The position numbers and the translations under genes were made by a program. A DNA stretch of 64,000 nt from Halomonas sp. LBP4 (GTDB lineage: Bacteria > Pseudomonadota > Gammaproteobacteria > Pseudomonadales > Halomonadaceae): assembly GCF_003202205.1 (NCBI RefSeq), contig NZ_PDOG01000008.1, positions 65,021-129,020 on the forward strand, in the 5' to 3' direction. This document shows positions 25,955 through 34,581 of this stretch, one piece after another. The notes under the pieces are model-generated. The model was not told where the DNA came from. It searched no databases and saw only the letters and a program-made list of their open reading frames with translations. Position 1 is the stretch's first letter; each line of letters begins with the position of its first letter.

Positions 25955-27742
25955 ATGCCCCCCGAGTCTCATGCCTTTTCCGCCCCCGACCTAGCGTGTG
26001 ATCTATTGGTGATCGGTTCGGGGGCCGGGGGGCTTGCCACGGCGGTCACCGCCGCCCATCTGGGGCTCGAGGTGGTCGTCGCCGAGAAGGCCCCCGTGCT
26101 GGGCGGCACCACCGCTTGGTCGGGCGGCTGGATGTGGATCCCCCGTAACTTCCTGGCCTGCGAGGCGGGCATCAACGAACCTCCGGAGACACCGCGGGCC
26201 TATCTACGTGAAGAGCTGGGTGAGGGCTACGAGCCGGCCCGGGTCGACATGTTCCTGGATCAGGGTCCGGCCATGGTCGATTTCTTCCGTCGCCACACGG
26301 CGTTGGACTTCGTCGATGGCAACCGGGTGGCCGACTTCCACGGCCACCAGCCCCATGCCGCCACGGGGGGGCGTTCGGTATGCGCGGCGCCCTTCGATGG
26401 CCGCCGCCTGGGCCGCGCTATCCACCTGCTGCGTCCCCCTCTAGACCTGCACTCCCTGTGGGGCATGGGTATCTCTGCGGGCACGGACTTGGGGCATTTC
26501 CTCAAGGCGATGCGCTCTCCGGTCTCCTTCGCCCATGTCGGCCGCCGCGTGGCGCGCCACTTCCTCGATCTGGCGATTCACCGCCGCGGCATGCAACTGG
26601 TCAACGGCAACGCCTTGGTCGCCGGGCTGTTGAAGAGTGCCATTGATCGGGGGGTGACACTGCTACCGTCGAGTCCCGCACGACGGTTGGTCACACGGCA
26701 GGGGAGAGTCGCCGGGGCGCTGCTCGACACACCGAGCGGCGAGTGTCGGGTGTGGGCGCGTCGCGGCGTGGTGATGGCGGCCGGAGGGTTTCCCCACGAC
26801 ACTTGCCGGCATCTCGCGCTACTGCCGCATGTGGCCGCTGGTACCCCGCACCGCTCGGCGGCGCCGCTCACCAACAGTGGCGATGGTCTGCGCCTGGCCG
26901 AGGCGGTGGGCGCGCGGGTACGAGCCTTCGACTTCTCCAACGCGGCTTGGGCGCCGGTATCGCTGGTGCCGCGTCGCGACGGCAGCGTCGGGCGCTTTCC
27001 ACATTTGATCGACCGCGCCAAGCCAGGGCTGATCGCGGTGACCCGCGATGGCCGACGCTTCGTCAACGAGGCTGGTTCCTATCACGATTTCATGCGGGCC
27101 CTGTTCGCTGCCGTGCCGGAGGGGGAGCCGGTGGAGGCCTGGTTGATCTGCGATCACCGCTTCCAGCGTCGCTACGGCCTGGGCATGTCGCGGCCGGCGC
27201 CGCTGCCGCTGTCACCATGGCAGCGCAATGGCTACCTCAAGAGCGGCACGACCCCGGAGGCACTGGCCGAGGCCTGTGGCATCGATCCCGAGGGTCTCAC
27301 CGCGACGCTTGCGACCTATAACCACTATGCGGCCCACGGGGAGGACCCCGCCTTCGGGCGAGGCGAGATTCCCTACCAGCGTGGCATGGGCGATTCAGAT
27401 CAGACGCCCAACCCCTGCGTGGCACCCATCGCTCGGGGGCCCTTCCATGCGGTGAAGGTGCTGCCCGGCAGCCTCGGAACCTTCGCCGGGCTGGCGACTG
27501 ACGAACACGGTCGCGTCCTGGGCGAGGACGCCACTCCGATTCCAGGCCTCTACGCCGCTGGCAACGACATGGCCAGTGTGATGGCCGGCCGCTATCCCGG
27601 CGGTGGCATTACTCTCGGGCCGGCCATGACCTTCGGCTATGTGACCGCGCATCATGCCGCCGGCCTTACCCTGGCGGCCACCGGGCCGTCGCTCTCATCC
27701 TCGCCGTCGGCGAGCGATCCGTTGGCTAGTAGAGGAGCCTGA
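25955..27742 (+). CDS. FAD-dependent dehydrogenase, 3-ketosteroid-dehydrogenase-like (module A)
   Basis: A 595-aa cytosolic flavoprotein of the fumarate reductase/ketosteroid dehydrogenase superfamily. The FAD dinucleotide fold is LLVIGSGAGGLATAV with Glu about 20 residues on (VAEKAPVLGGTTAWSGG); RFVNEAGSYHDF lies near residue 370 and GRYPGGGITLGPAMTFGY near the C terminus. Tyr547 and Gly551 keep the Y-x-x-x-G spacing of the catalytic Tyr487/Gly491 of ketosteroid delta-1-dehydrogenase, so a desaturation next to a ring ketone is plausible. It leads a FAD, TIM-barrel, SDR operon. Confidence 0.85.
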   Translation: MPPESHAFSAPDLACDLLVIGSGAGGLATAVTAAHLGLEVVVAEKAPVLGGTTAWSGGWMWIPRNFLACEAGINEPPETPRAYLREELGEGYEPARVDMFLDQGPAMVDFFRRHTALDFVDGNRVADFHGHQPHAATGGRSVCAAPFDGRRLGRAIHLLRPPLDLHSLWGMGISAGTDLGHFLKAMRSPVSFAHVGRRVARHFLDLAIHRRGMQLVNGNALVAGLLKSAIDRGVTLLPSSPARRLVTRQGRVAGALLDTPSGECRVWARRGVVMAAGGFPHDTCRHLALLPHVAAGTPHRSAAPLTNSGDGLRLAEAVGARVRAFDFSNAAWAPVSLVPRRDGSVGRFPHLIDRAKPGLIAVTRDGRRFVNEAGSYHDFMRALFAAVPEGEPVEAWLICDHRFQRRYGLGMSRPAPLPLSPWQRNGYLKSGTTPEALAEACGIDPEGLTATLATYNHYAAHGEDPAFGRGEIPYQRGMGDSDQTPNPCVAPIARGPFHAVKVLPGSLGTFAGLATDEHGRVLGEDATPIPGLYAAGNDMASVMAGRYPGGGITLGPAMTFGYVTAHHAAGLTLAATGPSLSSSPSASDPLASRGA

Positions 27743-27744
27743 GC

Positions 27745-28611
27745 ATGGCACGAGTTTACTCGCTGTCGCACCTGACCACCGAAGGCCTGAGCCCACCCGA
27801 GATGTTCGAGGTGGCCGCGCGTACGGGCTACCGTTATGCCGGCATCCGTCTACTGCCAGCCGCGCCGGGAGGCCTGGCCTTTCCGCTGATGAAAGATACC
27901 TCCCTGCGGCGCGACACACGGGCGGCTATTGCCGCCACGGGGGTCGGCATCTTTGATCTCGAAATGATCCGGCTGGATGCCCGCTTCCGGGCCGAGGGGT
28001 ACCTGGACTTCTTCGAGACCGGCGCCGAACTTGGCGCCCGGGTGATCCTGGTGGCCGCCGACGACCCGGACCCCGGCCGTCTGCTCGCTTCCTACGCGGC
28101 GCTCTGTGAGGCGGCGCGCCCCTTCGGGCTCGCCTGCGACCTGGAGTTCATGCCCTGGACCCAAGTTCCCGACCTGGACGCAGCGCGGCGGGTTGTGGCA
28201 CAGGCTGCCCAGCCCAATGGCGGCATCATCGTCGATGCGCTGCACTTCGACCGTTCCGGAGGACGACCGGATCAGCTCGCCGATCTGCCTAGCGACTGGT
28301 TGCACTATGCCCAGCTTTGCGATGGCCCGGCGGAGCGTCCGACCGACGACGCCGAACTGATCCGCGCGGCCCGCTGCGAGCGGTGGCTGCCCGGGGAGGG
28401 CGGCATCGATCTGGCCGGTTTCTGGCGCCAACTGCCGGACGACCTGCCGGTCAGCGTCGAGGTGCCGAACCAGCGGCGCATCGCTGAACTCGGTCACGAA
28501 CGCTGGGCCCGGGAGGCCCTGCGCGCAAGTCGGTGCTTGATCGAGGGCCTGGCTCCCCGACACCCGACCCCTGACCCCCAAGAAGAAGGAGAGAACTCAT
28601 GCGAATCCTGA
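27745..28611 (+). CDS. TIM-barrel sugar-phosphate isomerase/epimerase-like protein
   Basis: A 288-aa protein of the AP-endonuclease-2 (xylose-isomerase-like) TIM-barrel family, the fold of AsbF-type 3-dehydroshikimate dehydratases. Likely metal ligands are Glu in DLEFMPWTQ, Asp/His in IVDALHFDRSG, Gln/Asp in YAQLCDGP and Glu in VSVEVPNQ. AGAGGAG lies before the ATG. It is a clear paralogue of the protein at 41586-42410 (shared SPPEM, EFMPWT, DA-H-DRS, ARCER). Either isomerisation or dehydration of a cyclic hydroxy-ketone is possible; the context of flavoprotein and SDR suits a hydroaromatic substrate. Confidence 0.8.
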   Translation: MARVYSLSHLTTEGLSPPEMFEVAARTGYRYAGIRLLPAAPGGLAFPLMKDTSLRRDTRAAIAATGVGIFDLEMIRLDARFRAEGYLDFFETGAELGARVILVAADDPDPGRLLASYAALCEAARPFGLACDLEFMPWTQVPDLDAARRVVAQAAQPNGGIIVDALHFDRSGGRPDQLADLPSDWLHYAQLCDGPAERPTDDAELIRAARCERWLPGEGGIDLAGFWRQLPDDLPVSVEVPNQRRIAELGHERWAREALRASRCLIEGLAPRHPTPDPQEEGENSCES

Positions 28612-29387
28612 TCACCGGCGCGAGCCGTGGCATTGGTGCGGGCATCGCCCGCCAACTGGCGAGTGATGCCCTGGCCAGGAGCGAGACTCCGTACCTGGCG
28701 CTGACCGCCAGCCGCAAAAGCGAGGCGTTCAGCGCCTTGGTGGCGGAACTCGAAGCACAGGGGGCAAGGGTTTCGGTGCTGGTCGGCGACATGGCCGATC
28801 CCACCGTGCCGTCGCGGCTGGTGGAGGAGGCGCTGGCCTTCTGCGGAAGCCTGGACGGGGTGGTGTCCAACGTCGGCATCATGGCGCCCGGTCGTCTCGC
28901 CGAGCTGGACCAGGCCGACTGGGATCGGCTGTTCGACGTCAACACGCGAGGCCCCTGGTTGCTGGCCAAGGCGGCCTATCCGGCGCTCAAGGCCAGCCGT
29001 GGCAGCCTGGTGAACATTGCCTCCATGGTGGGGGTCCATCCCCATCCGGGCAGCGGTGCCTATTCCACCAGCAAGGCGGCGGTCATCATGCTGACCCAGC
29101 AACTCGCCCAGGAGTGGGCGGCGGACGGCATCCGGGTCAACAGCATCTCGCCGGGCATGATCCACACCTCGGCCACCGATAGGCTGTACCAGCACCCTGA
29201 AGTGGCCGAGCGGCGCCAGCAGGTGATTCCTCTGCATCAGATCGGCCAGCCGGCGCATATCGCCGGCATCGTCGCCTTCCTGCTCGGCGAGGGTGCGGCC
29301 TATGTGACTGGCCAGAACCTGCTGGCCGACGGCGGATTCGCCGATTCCATCATGGCGCATATCCCTGGCCTGCCGCCCAAGGCCTAG
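28599..29387 (+). CDS. Short-chain dehydrogenase/reductase (module A)
   Basis: A 262-aa SDR overlapping the TIM-barrel gene by 13 nt. Cofactor motif ITGASRGIGAGIA, VVSNVGIMAP in place of the usual NNAG, catalytic Ser/Tyr/Lys in VNIASMVGVHPHPGSGAYSTSKAAV, and SPGMIHTSATDRLYQHP after it. The C-terminal end (ADGGFADSIMAHIPGLP) and the SPGMI region resemble the SDR at 35652, so these are module paralogues. It probably oxidises a ring hydroxyl to the ketone on which the flavoprotein acts (inference). Confidence 0.87.
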   Translation: MRILITGASRGIGAGIARQLASDALARSETPYLALTASRKSEAFSALVAELEAQGARVSVLVGDMADPTVPSRLVEEALAFCGSLDGVVSNVGIMAPGRLAELDQADWDRLFDVNTRGPWLLAKAAYPALKASRGSLVNIASMVGVHPHPGSGAYSTSKAAVIMLTQQLAQEWAADGIRVNSISPGMIHTSATDRLYQHPEVAERRQQVIPLHQIGQPAHIAGIVAFLLGEGAAYVTGQNLLADGGFADSIMAHIPGLPPKA

Positions 29388-29417
29388 CCCCTCCAGTACT
29401 TATGACCACCCCCAGAC

Positions 29418-29451
29418 GACCAGGCCCCCGGCGGAAGCCGGGGGCCTGGTC
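29418..29451. terminator. Strong bidirectional hairpin
   Basis: A perfect 15-bp stem (GACCAGGCCCCCGGC, 29418-29432, with its complement at 29437-29451) closed by a GGAA tetraloop, located between convergent genes (SDR on plus, flavoprotein on minus). There is little T-tract, but the position and stability fit a shared terminator. Confidence 0.7.
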
Positions 29452-29491
29452 GTTCATGGCGGGGGCGTTCAGGCAGTCACCTGGCTTCGCG

Positions 29492-31240
29492 TCATACTAC
29501 GGTCCGTTGCGACGTGTGGGCGTTGGCCAGGTCCTCCTTGGCTGTGGCGTGCTGAACGAGCCGCCAGGCCATCACCATGGCCGGTCCCAGAGTGGTGCCG
29601 GGGCCCGGATAGGTACCGCGGAACATCGAACCCAGGTCGTTGCCGCAGGCGTAGAGCCCGTGGATCGGCCGTTCGTCCGCATCCAGCACCCGGCCATCCT
29701 CATCGCCCTTGAGACCGGCGCTGCTGGCCAGGTCGGCCGGCCATACCGCCAGGGCGTAATAGGGGCCGGGGCCGAGCGGCCGCACGCAGGGGTTGGGGGT
29801 CTGCTCGGGGTCGCCGTTATAGCGGTTCATGGCGCTCGTGCCGCGGCCAAAGGCGGGGTCTTCGCCGCGTTCGGCATCGCGATTGTAGTCGGCCAGGGTC
29901 TGCTCCAGGGCGGCCGGGTCGACGCCGATCTTTTTGGCTAGCGCCTGGGGGGATTCCCCCTCGATCAGGTAGCCGGCCTTCAGGAACGGCTTGAGGCGAC
30001 GGCTCCCGTGGAACACCATGCCCAGGATGTACTTGTCGAGGAAAGCTCGATCGCAGATCAGATGGGCGGGCTTGTCCGGCGCCTGCTCGGGTGAGCGCAG
30101 CATACCCATCACGAAGTCGTGGTAGGAATCCGACTCGTTGACGAAGCGCCGCCCGGCGCTATTCACCGCGATCAACCCTGGCTTGGCGCGGTCGAGGATG
30201 ATGTGCGGCCACATCAGTTCCGTGCCGTCCTGGCGCTTGAGAATCGAGCAGGGCATCCACAAGCCGGGGCTATCGAGCCCCACGGTCAGGGCCGCGCCGC
30301 CAGCCAGCGCCATCTCGACACCGTCGCCGGTATTTGTCTCCGGGGCCAGGCAGTAGCGGCGCGCGGCCTCGGGGTAGAGTTGCTGGCGTAGCCGGGGGTG
30401 GCGAGCGATACCGCCGGTGGCCAGGACCACGCCGCGGCGCGCACGGATCCGGCGATGCCCATCGGGGCCTGCCATGAGGGCACCGACCACGGCATCCCCT
30501 TCCTTGACCAGCTCGACCAGCCGTGTCTCGAAGCGCAGCGGGACGTCCTGCTGGCGCAGGCTGTAGAGCAGTTGGGCGACCAGGGCATTGCCCATCACCA
30601 GGCGAGTACCGCGCGGGTAGCGCAGGCGGTCGAAGGCGTAGCGCAGCACAGTGGTCGCGGCCAGGCGGAAGTTGCCCAGCGAGGCCAAGGGGTGCAGCAG
30701 GGCGTCGATCTCGTTGCGTGCCGTCATCATGCCGCCCAGGGCCATGAACTCGCGCCGCGGCGGACGTATCCGGATAAAGTCGGCCTTGTCCAGCCGGCGC
30801 CCGTCGAAGGGCAGCGGGGCCAGGGCACGCCCGCCGTAGGCTTCACCGGGCTGGTTGCCGATGTAGTCCGGGTGAGCCTGGGCGGCGGCCAGTTTCACCG
30901 CTGTCCTCGACTGCAGGAATTCGACCGCCTGTGGGCCGGCCTCAAGGAAGGCGGCGCGCTGGGCGTCGCCACCGCGCTCGCCCACTACGGCGTCGAGGAA
31001 GCTAGCGGCGGCCTCGGTGGTATCGGGTACCCCGGCCTCTATACTGAGGTGGGTGCCGGGTATCCAGATGGTTCCGCCGGAGGTGGAGGTGATGCCGCCC
31101 ACCATCTCGGTCTTCTCGCACAGCAGCACCTCGAGCCCCTCCAGACTGCCGACCAGGGCCGCCGTCATGCCACCCGCTCCAGCGCCAACGACCAGCAGGT
31201 CGACCACATCGTCCCAGGGGGACGTCGTCGTGTCCGGCAT
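29492..31240 (-). CDS. FAD-dependent dehydrogenase, 3-ketosteroid-dehydrogenase-like (module D)
   Basis: A 582-aa paralogue of the other three flavoproteins: LLVVGAGAGGMTAALVG, CEKTEMVGGITSTSGGTIWIPGTH, RFVNESDSYHDFV and FRGTYPGPGTTLGPAMVMAW. Tyr544 and Gly548 keep the putative catalytic Y-x-x-x-G. AGGTGG upstream and the family-typical start support the ATG at 31240, with an IclR-type box pair about 50-80 nt further upstream. It stands as a single gene rather than in an operon with SDR or TIM-barrel partners. Confidence 0.85.
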   Translation of the reverse strand: MPDTTTSPWDDVVDLLVVGAGAGGMTAALVGSLEGLEVLLCEKTEMVGGITSTSGGTIWIPGTHLSIEAGVPDTTEAAASFLDAVVGERGGDAQRAAFLEAGPQAVEFLQSRTAVKLAAAQAHPDYIGNQPGEAYGGRALAPLPFDGRRLDKADFIRIRPPRREFMALGGMMTARNEIDALLHPLASLGNFRLAATTVLRYAFDRLRYPRGTRLVMGNALVAQLLYSLRQQDVPLRFETRLVELVKEGDAVVGALMAGPDGHRRIRARRGVVLATGGIARHPRLRQQLYPEAARRYCLAPETNTGDGVEMALAGGAALTVGLDSPGLWMPCSILKRQDGTELMWPHIILDRAKPGLIAVNSAGRRFVNESDSYHDFVMGMLRSPEQAPDKPAHLICDRAFLDKYILGMVFHGSRRLKPFLKAGYLIEGESPQALAKKIGVDPAALEQTLADYNRDAERGEDPAFGRGTSAMNRYNGDPEQTPNPCVRPLGPGPYYALAVWPADLASSAGLKGDEDGRVLDADERPIHGLYACGNDLGSMFRGTYPGPGTTLGPAMVMAWRLVQHATAKEDLANAHTSQRTVV

Positions 31241-31287
31241 ATTCCACCTCACAGCATCATCGGGCCGCCGGCATTTGGCGGCAATTT

Positions 31288-31321
31288 TCAGAATTATTTC
31301 CAATATTTGAATAGTGTTCCA
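31288..31321. promoter_or_regulatory. Two IclR-type boxes before flavoprotein D
   Basis: TCAGAATTATTTCCA (31288-31302; reverse complement TGGAAATAATTCTGA) and TTGAATAGTGTTCCA (31307-31321; reverse complement TGGAACACTATTCAA) are tandem 15-mers 4 nt apart. The second differs at only two positions from the box at 25004-25018. They precede the flavoprotein gene on the minus strand. Confidence 0.62.
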
Positions 31322-31375
31322 TTTTTTTCTCTTCGGCAAGCCCCTGCTGCCCATCGTATGCCGTGGATGCCGAAC

Positions 31376-32416
31376 TCACGGCGAACGAGGTACCTTTCGT
31401 TGGCCGGTGCGGGCGGCCTCCTGAATGGCATCGATCACCGCCAGGGTCCGGGCGGCATCCTCCACGCTGACCAGCGGTTCGGCCTGGCCGCGGGCGACTT
31501 CGATGAAATGGGCGAGCTGACGCTGCTGGGCGCTACCCTCGGTGAAGCGGTGTGACTCGCAGACCAGTTGATGCTGCCAGCCGCGAGCCTCGCCATATCG
31601 CCACAGCGAGAGTTGCGGCACGCTTAGCGCGCCTTCGCTGCCGGCCAGGAAATAGCAGCTCTGGTCGAGGTGTTTGGCATAGAGAGGTACCTCGTTGACG
31701 TTCTGATCCCAGCCCCAGGGGGACACCACTCCGTCCGAGCCAGTCAGGCTGCCCAGGGCCCCGTTTACGAACTCCAGTTGGACGATGGCGCTGTCCTCCA
31801 CCTCGAAGCCGCGCAAAGCATTGTGGGTCATGGCCTGCACGCCCGAGATCTCGCCACAGAAGTGGCGCAGCATGTCCAGGTCATGGACCAGGTTGATCAG
31901 CACCACCCCGGCTCCCGGCCGGCGGCGCCACTCCATGGAAAAATATTCGTCGGGCTTGCAGGTTTGCCACATGCCGGTGACGGTGGCCAGGCGACCGAGA
32001 CGGCCCTCGTCGATGATCGCCTTGGCGCGCGCGGCCACTGGGTTGTGGCGGCGGTGATGGCCTACCAGGATTGGCACGTTGTACCGCTGCTGGGCGGCGA
32101 TCAACTGCTTTGCCTCCTCCTGCGAGCAGGCCACCGGCTTCTCCAGCAAGGCGGGGATGCCGCGCTCCAGGCAGTCGATGGCGGTGGTGACGTGGAGATC
32201 GTTGGGGTTGGCGATGATCACTGCATCCGGTCGCACCTGGTCGAGCATCTCGCGATGGTCGGTGAAGTGCTCGATGCCGGTCTCGTCGGCCAGCGACGAG
32301 CTGAAGGGGTCGGCGCTGGCCACCAGGATCGCGGCGGATTCCCTGGCGACGTAGCCGGCATGCTGGCGCCCCATGGCGCCGGCACCGATCAGGGCGATCT
32401 TCAAGGGTGTCGTCAT
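31376..32416 (-). CDS. Gfo/Idh/MocA-family oxidoreductase
   Basis: A 346-aa NAD(P)-dependent oxidoreductase: N-terminal Rossmann motif IALIGAGAMGRQHAG, the EKP motif in ALLEKPVACSQEEA and the substrate-domain INLVHDLDMLRHFCG with the conserved D/H pair. The family oxidises or reduces sugars, cyclitols (inositol) and dihydrodiols. It is downstream of a TIM-barrel gene with 28 nt between them, a pairing seen in cyclitol and keto-inositol catabolism. It may handle a polyhydroxylated ring compound. Confidence 0.85.
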   Translation of the reverse strand: MTTPLKIALIGAGAMGRQHAGYVARESAAILVASADPFSSSLADETGIEHFTDHREMLDQVRPDAVIIANPNDLHVTTAIDCLERGIPALLEKPVACSQEEAKQLIAAQQRYNVPILVGHHRRHNPVAARAKAIIDEGRLGRLATVTGMWQTCKPDEYFSMEWRRRPGAGVVLINLVHDLDMLRHFCGEISGVQAMTHNALRGFEVEDSAIVQLEFVNGALGSLTGSDGVVSPWGWDQNVNEVPLYAKHLDQSCYFLAGSEGALSVPQLSLWRYGEARGWQHQLVCESHRFTEGSAQQRQLAHFIEVARGQAEPLVSVEDAARTLAVIDAIQEAARTGQRKVPRSP

Positions 32417-32444
32417 GGTCGAGGATCTCCGGTGGAATATGGCG

Positions 32445-33299
32445 TTACAGTTTGGCCAGGGTACGACGCAGGTAGTCGATGCTGTTGCCGATGGCACTCG
32501 CTTCGTCACCGTGGTCTGGGTGCAGGTAGTCGATCTCCAGGGCTAGCAGGCCCTGATAGTCATGTTGTTTCAGCAACCGCAGGGTGGCAGGGATGTGGAT
32601 CAGGCCCTGCCCCAGAGGCACGCTGGGCCAGAAGCCGAAGCTCTTGGGGTCGCCACGGTGGGCGGTGATGTCCTTGAGGTGGGTGGCCCGGGCGTAGGGG
32701 GCGAGCGTCTCGATCGCCATCATGGGGTCCTCGAGCAGGCGCAGGTTGTTGGCGGTGTCGAGGCAGACCCCCAGGGCTGGGCTGTCGACCGACTGGATGA
32801 GCTCCACCAGTTCGTCGGCCAGCAGGTCCACATGGTTCTCCACGGCCAGCACCAGCCCACGCTGTTCGGCACGCTCGGTGGCGCGCCGCAGCAGCGGCAG
32901 CAGGCCGCGGCTATGATCCGCCCAACTGGCCGGTCGGGTCCGTCGCCCCCCGGCGCAGATGCGCATCACCCCGGCGCCCAGGGCATGGGCCACCTCGATG
33001 TGGGCAAAGAGGTCCTCCAGGGCCTCGGGCCGGCTGCCCGAGCCCAGGCCATCCGGATGCCCCCAGGCCCAGACACGGGCGAGGCCCGCCTCGTCGAGCC
33101 TCTCGCGCAGCGCAGCGAGCCGCTCCGGGGAGGCGTCATCGAGCATGAAGGACTCCAGCGACACGCCCTCGACGCCGAAGGCGATGGCTCGGTCGATGAC
33201 CTCGTTCAGGGTCATGGCCTCCCGTGGGGGGGACTCGAGACCCGGATAGACCTCGCCGAAGTAGCGGTGAAAGCAGTAGGAGTCGATGGCGATCTGCAT
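32445..33299 (-). CDS. TIM-barrel sugar isomerase/epimerase-like protein
   Basis: A 284-aa AP-endonuclease-2 family barrel with metal ligands Glu in LAVENHVD, Asp in VCLDTANN, His in THLKDITAH and Glu in LALEIDYLHPDH. It differs more from the other two single-domain barrels in this window than they do from each other. GAGGGAG precedes the ATG. It is first in an operon with the Gfo/Idh/MocA gene and divergent from an orphan TctC gene across a region containing one IclR-type box. Confidence 0.83.
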   Translation of the reverse strand: MQIAIDSYCFHRYFGEVYPGLESPPREAMTLNEVIDRAIAFGVEGVSLESFMLDDASPERLAALRERLDEAGLARVWAWGHPDGLGSGSRPEALEDLFAHIEVAHALGAGVMRICAGGRRTRPASWADHSRGLLPLLRRATERAEQRGLVLAVENHVDLLADELVELIQSVDSPALGVCLDTANNLRLLEDPMMAIETLAPYARATHLKDITAHRGDPKSFGFWPSVPLGQGLIHIPATLRLLKQHDYQGLLALEIDYLHPDHGDEASAIGNSIDYLRRTLAKL

Positions 33300-33368
33300 G
33301 AGGCTCCCTCAGGTGGTGATGGTGGCTGGTGGTGACCAGACGTTTGGACTTGGTGCTTTGTTCTTTAG

Positions 33369-33383
33369 TGGAACTGTGTTCAA
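33369..33383. promoter_or_regulatory. IclR-type box between TIM-barrel and tctC genes
   Basis: TGGAACTGTGTTCAA, a TGGAA-N5-TTCAA 15-mer, lies in the divergent region between the TIM-barrel gene (minus) and the orphan tctC (plus). It matches the boxes at 25.0, 31.3, 41.5 and 44.8 kb. Confidence 0.6.
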
Positions 33384-33502
33384 CTTTTTGTTGTGTGGTT
33401 ATCAAGACATGGTCTAGGGTGCTCGTCAAGGGGCCGGCGAGTTCGAAGGACTGCACCGGTCTCCCTGCCATAGCGACAACAACGATTTGGAGTGCTGGAA
33501 CC

Positions 33503-34510
33503 ATGAACAAGCCGCTTTCCGCCCTCGCTCTCGCCGCCGTCCTGCTTCCCTTGACGGGTGCGGCCTATGCCGCCTACCCCGAGCGAGACATCCATGCCAC
33601 CATCCCGTGGGGAGCGGGAGGCTTGACCGACCTGGTGGCCAGAACACTGATTCCACTGGCCGAGGAGGAACTGGGAGTGTCGATCATTCCCCACAACCGT
33701 CCCGGCGGTGGAGCGGTCATCGGGGTCAACTACGTGCGCCAGCAGCGGCCCGATGGCTATAACCTGCTGGTCGGCACCCAGGACACCACCCTCTATCCCG
33801 TGCTGGACGTCGCCGACTTTGCCTATGAGGATTTCACTCCCATCAATGTGATCGGCCAGGGACTGGTGGTGATCGCCGTGCATCCCGATAGTCCCCACGA
33901 CACCCTCGGTGACCTGCTGGCCGCCATCGAGGCTGAGCCGGGTAGCCTGCGTATGGGCGATGTGGGCACAGGGGCGACGCCGCATATTACCCACACTATT
34001 CTCGACGCCGTGACCGACTACGATCTTGACGTGCGTAAGGTGACCTTTGGCGGTGACGGCCCCGGCATCACCGCCTTGATGGGCGAGCACATCGAATTCA
34101 TGCCGCTCAGCCTGCCGCCGGCGGTGGAGTACCTGAAGTCCGGAAAGCTCAAGGGGCTCGCGATCCTGGCGGAGGAGCGCATCGAGCTGCTGCCGGACAT
34201 TCCCGCGGTTACCGAGGACTTGCCCGAGGCGGAGACGTATCTGCCCTGGGGGTCTTTCCAGGGTATCTACGTCCACAAGGACACTCCCGAGGAGGCCAAA
34301 GTCACCCTGGCCGACGCCTTCGAGGCGGCAGTAGGCAGTGACGCCTTCACGGAACGCTACAACAGCGACTTCGGCGGCGTAACGCTTAACCTGCGCGGCG
34401 ACGAGGCACAGGAGTACATCGATCGCTGGCAGGCGCTGACGAGTTGGCTACTCGAGGATGCCGGCGCCGCCAAGGTTTCTCCCGAAGAACTGGGCATCCC
34501 ACGCCCCTGA
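33503..34510 (+). CDS. Orphan TctC-type binding protein (Bug family)
   Basis: A 335-aa periplasmic receptor with signal peptide (cleavage near GAAYA|AYPERDI), TIPWGAGGLTDLVARTL, NRPGGGAVIGVNYVRQQ and GDGPGITALMGEHIEFMPLSL. It ends EELGIPRP like the TctC at 16.2 kb. No membrane partners adjoin. Divergent from the TIM-barrel/Gfo pair, with which it probably shares the IclR-type box. Confidence 0.9.
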   Translation: MNKPLSALALAAVLLPLTGAAYAAYPERDIHATIPWGAGGLTDLVARTLIPLAEEELGVSIIPHNRPGGGAVIGVNYVRQQRPDGYNLLVGTQDTTLYPVLDVADFAYEDFTPINVIGQGLVVIAVHPDSPHDTLGDLLAAIEAEPGSLRMGDVGTGATPHITHTILDAVTDYDLDVRKVTFGGDGPGITALMGEHIEFMPLSLPPAVEYLKSGKLKGLAILAEERIELLPDIPAVTEDLPEAETYLPWGSFQGIYVHKDTPEEAKVTLADAFEAAVGSDAFTERYNSDFGGVTLNLRGDEAQEYIDRWQALTSWLLEDAGAAKVSPEELGIPRP

Positions 34511-34543
34511 GTCGAGCACTTTTCCTGTCCTCCGCAGGACCTT

Positions 34544-34578
34544 GCGCCCCCTTGATGATGTCGGGGGGCGCTTTTTTT
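34544..34578 (+). terminator. Rho-independent terminator after orphan tctC
   Basis: GCGCCCCC (34544-34551) pairs with GGGGGCGC (34564-34571), followed by seven T residues (34572-34578). It ends immediately before the 3' end of the opposing AraC gene. Confidence 0.88.
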
Positions 34579-34581
34579 CGC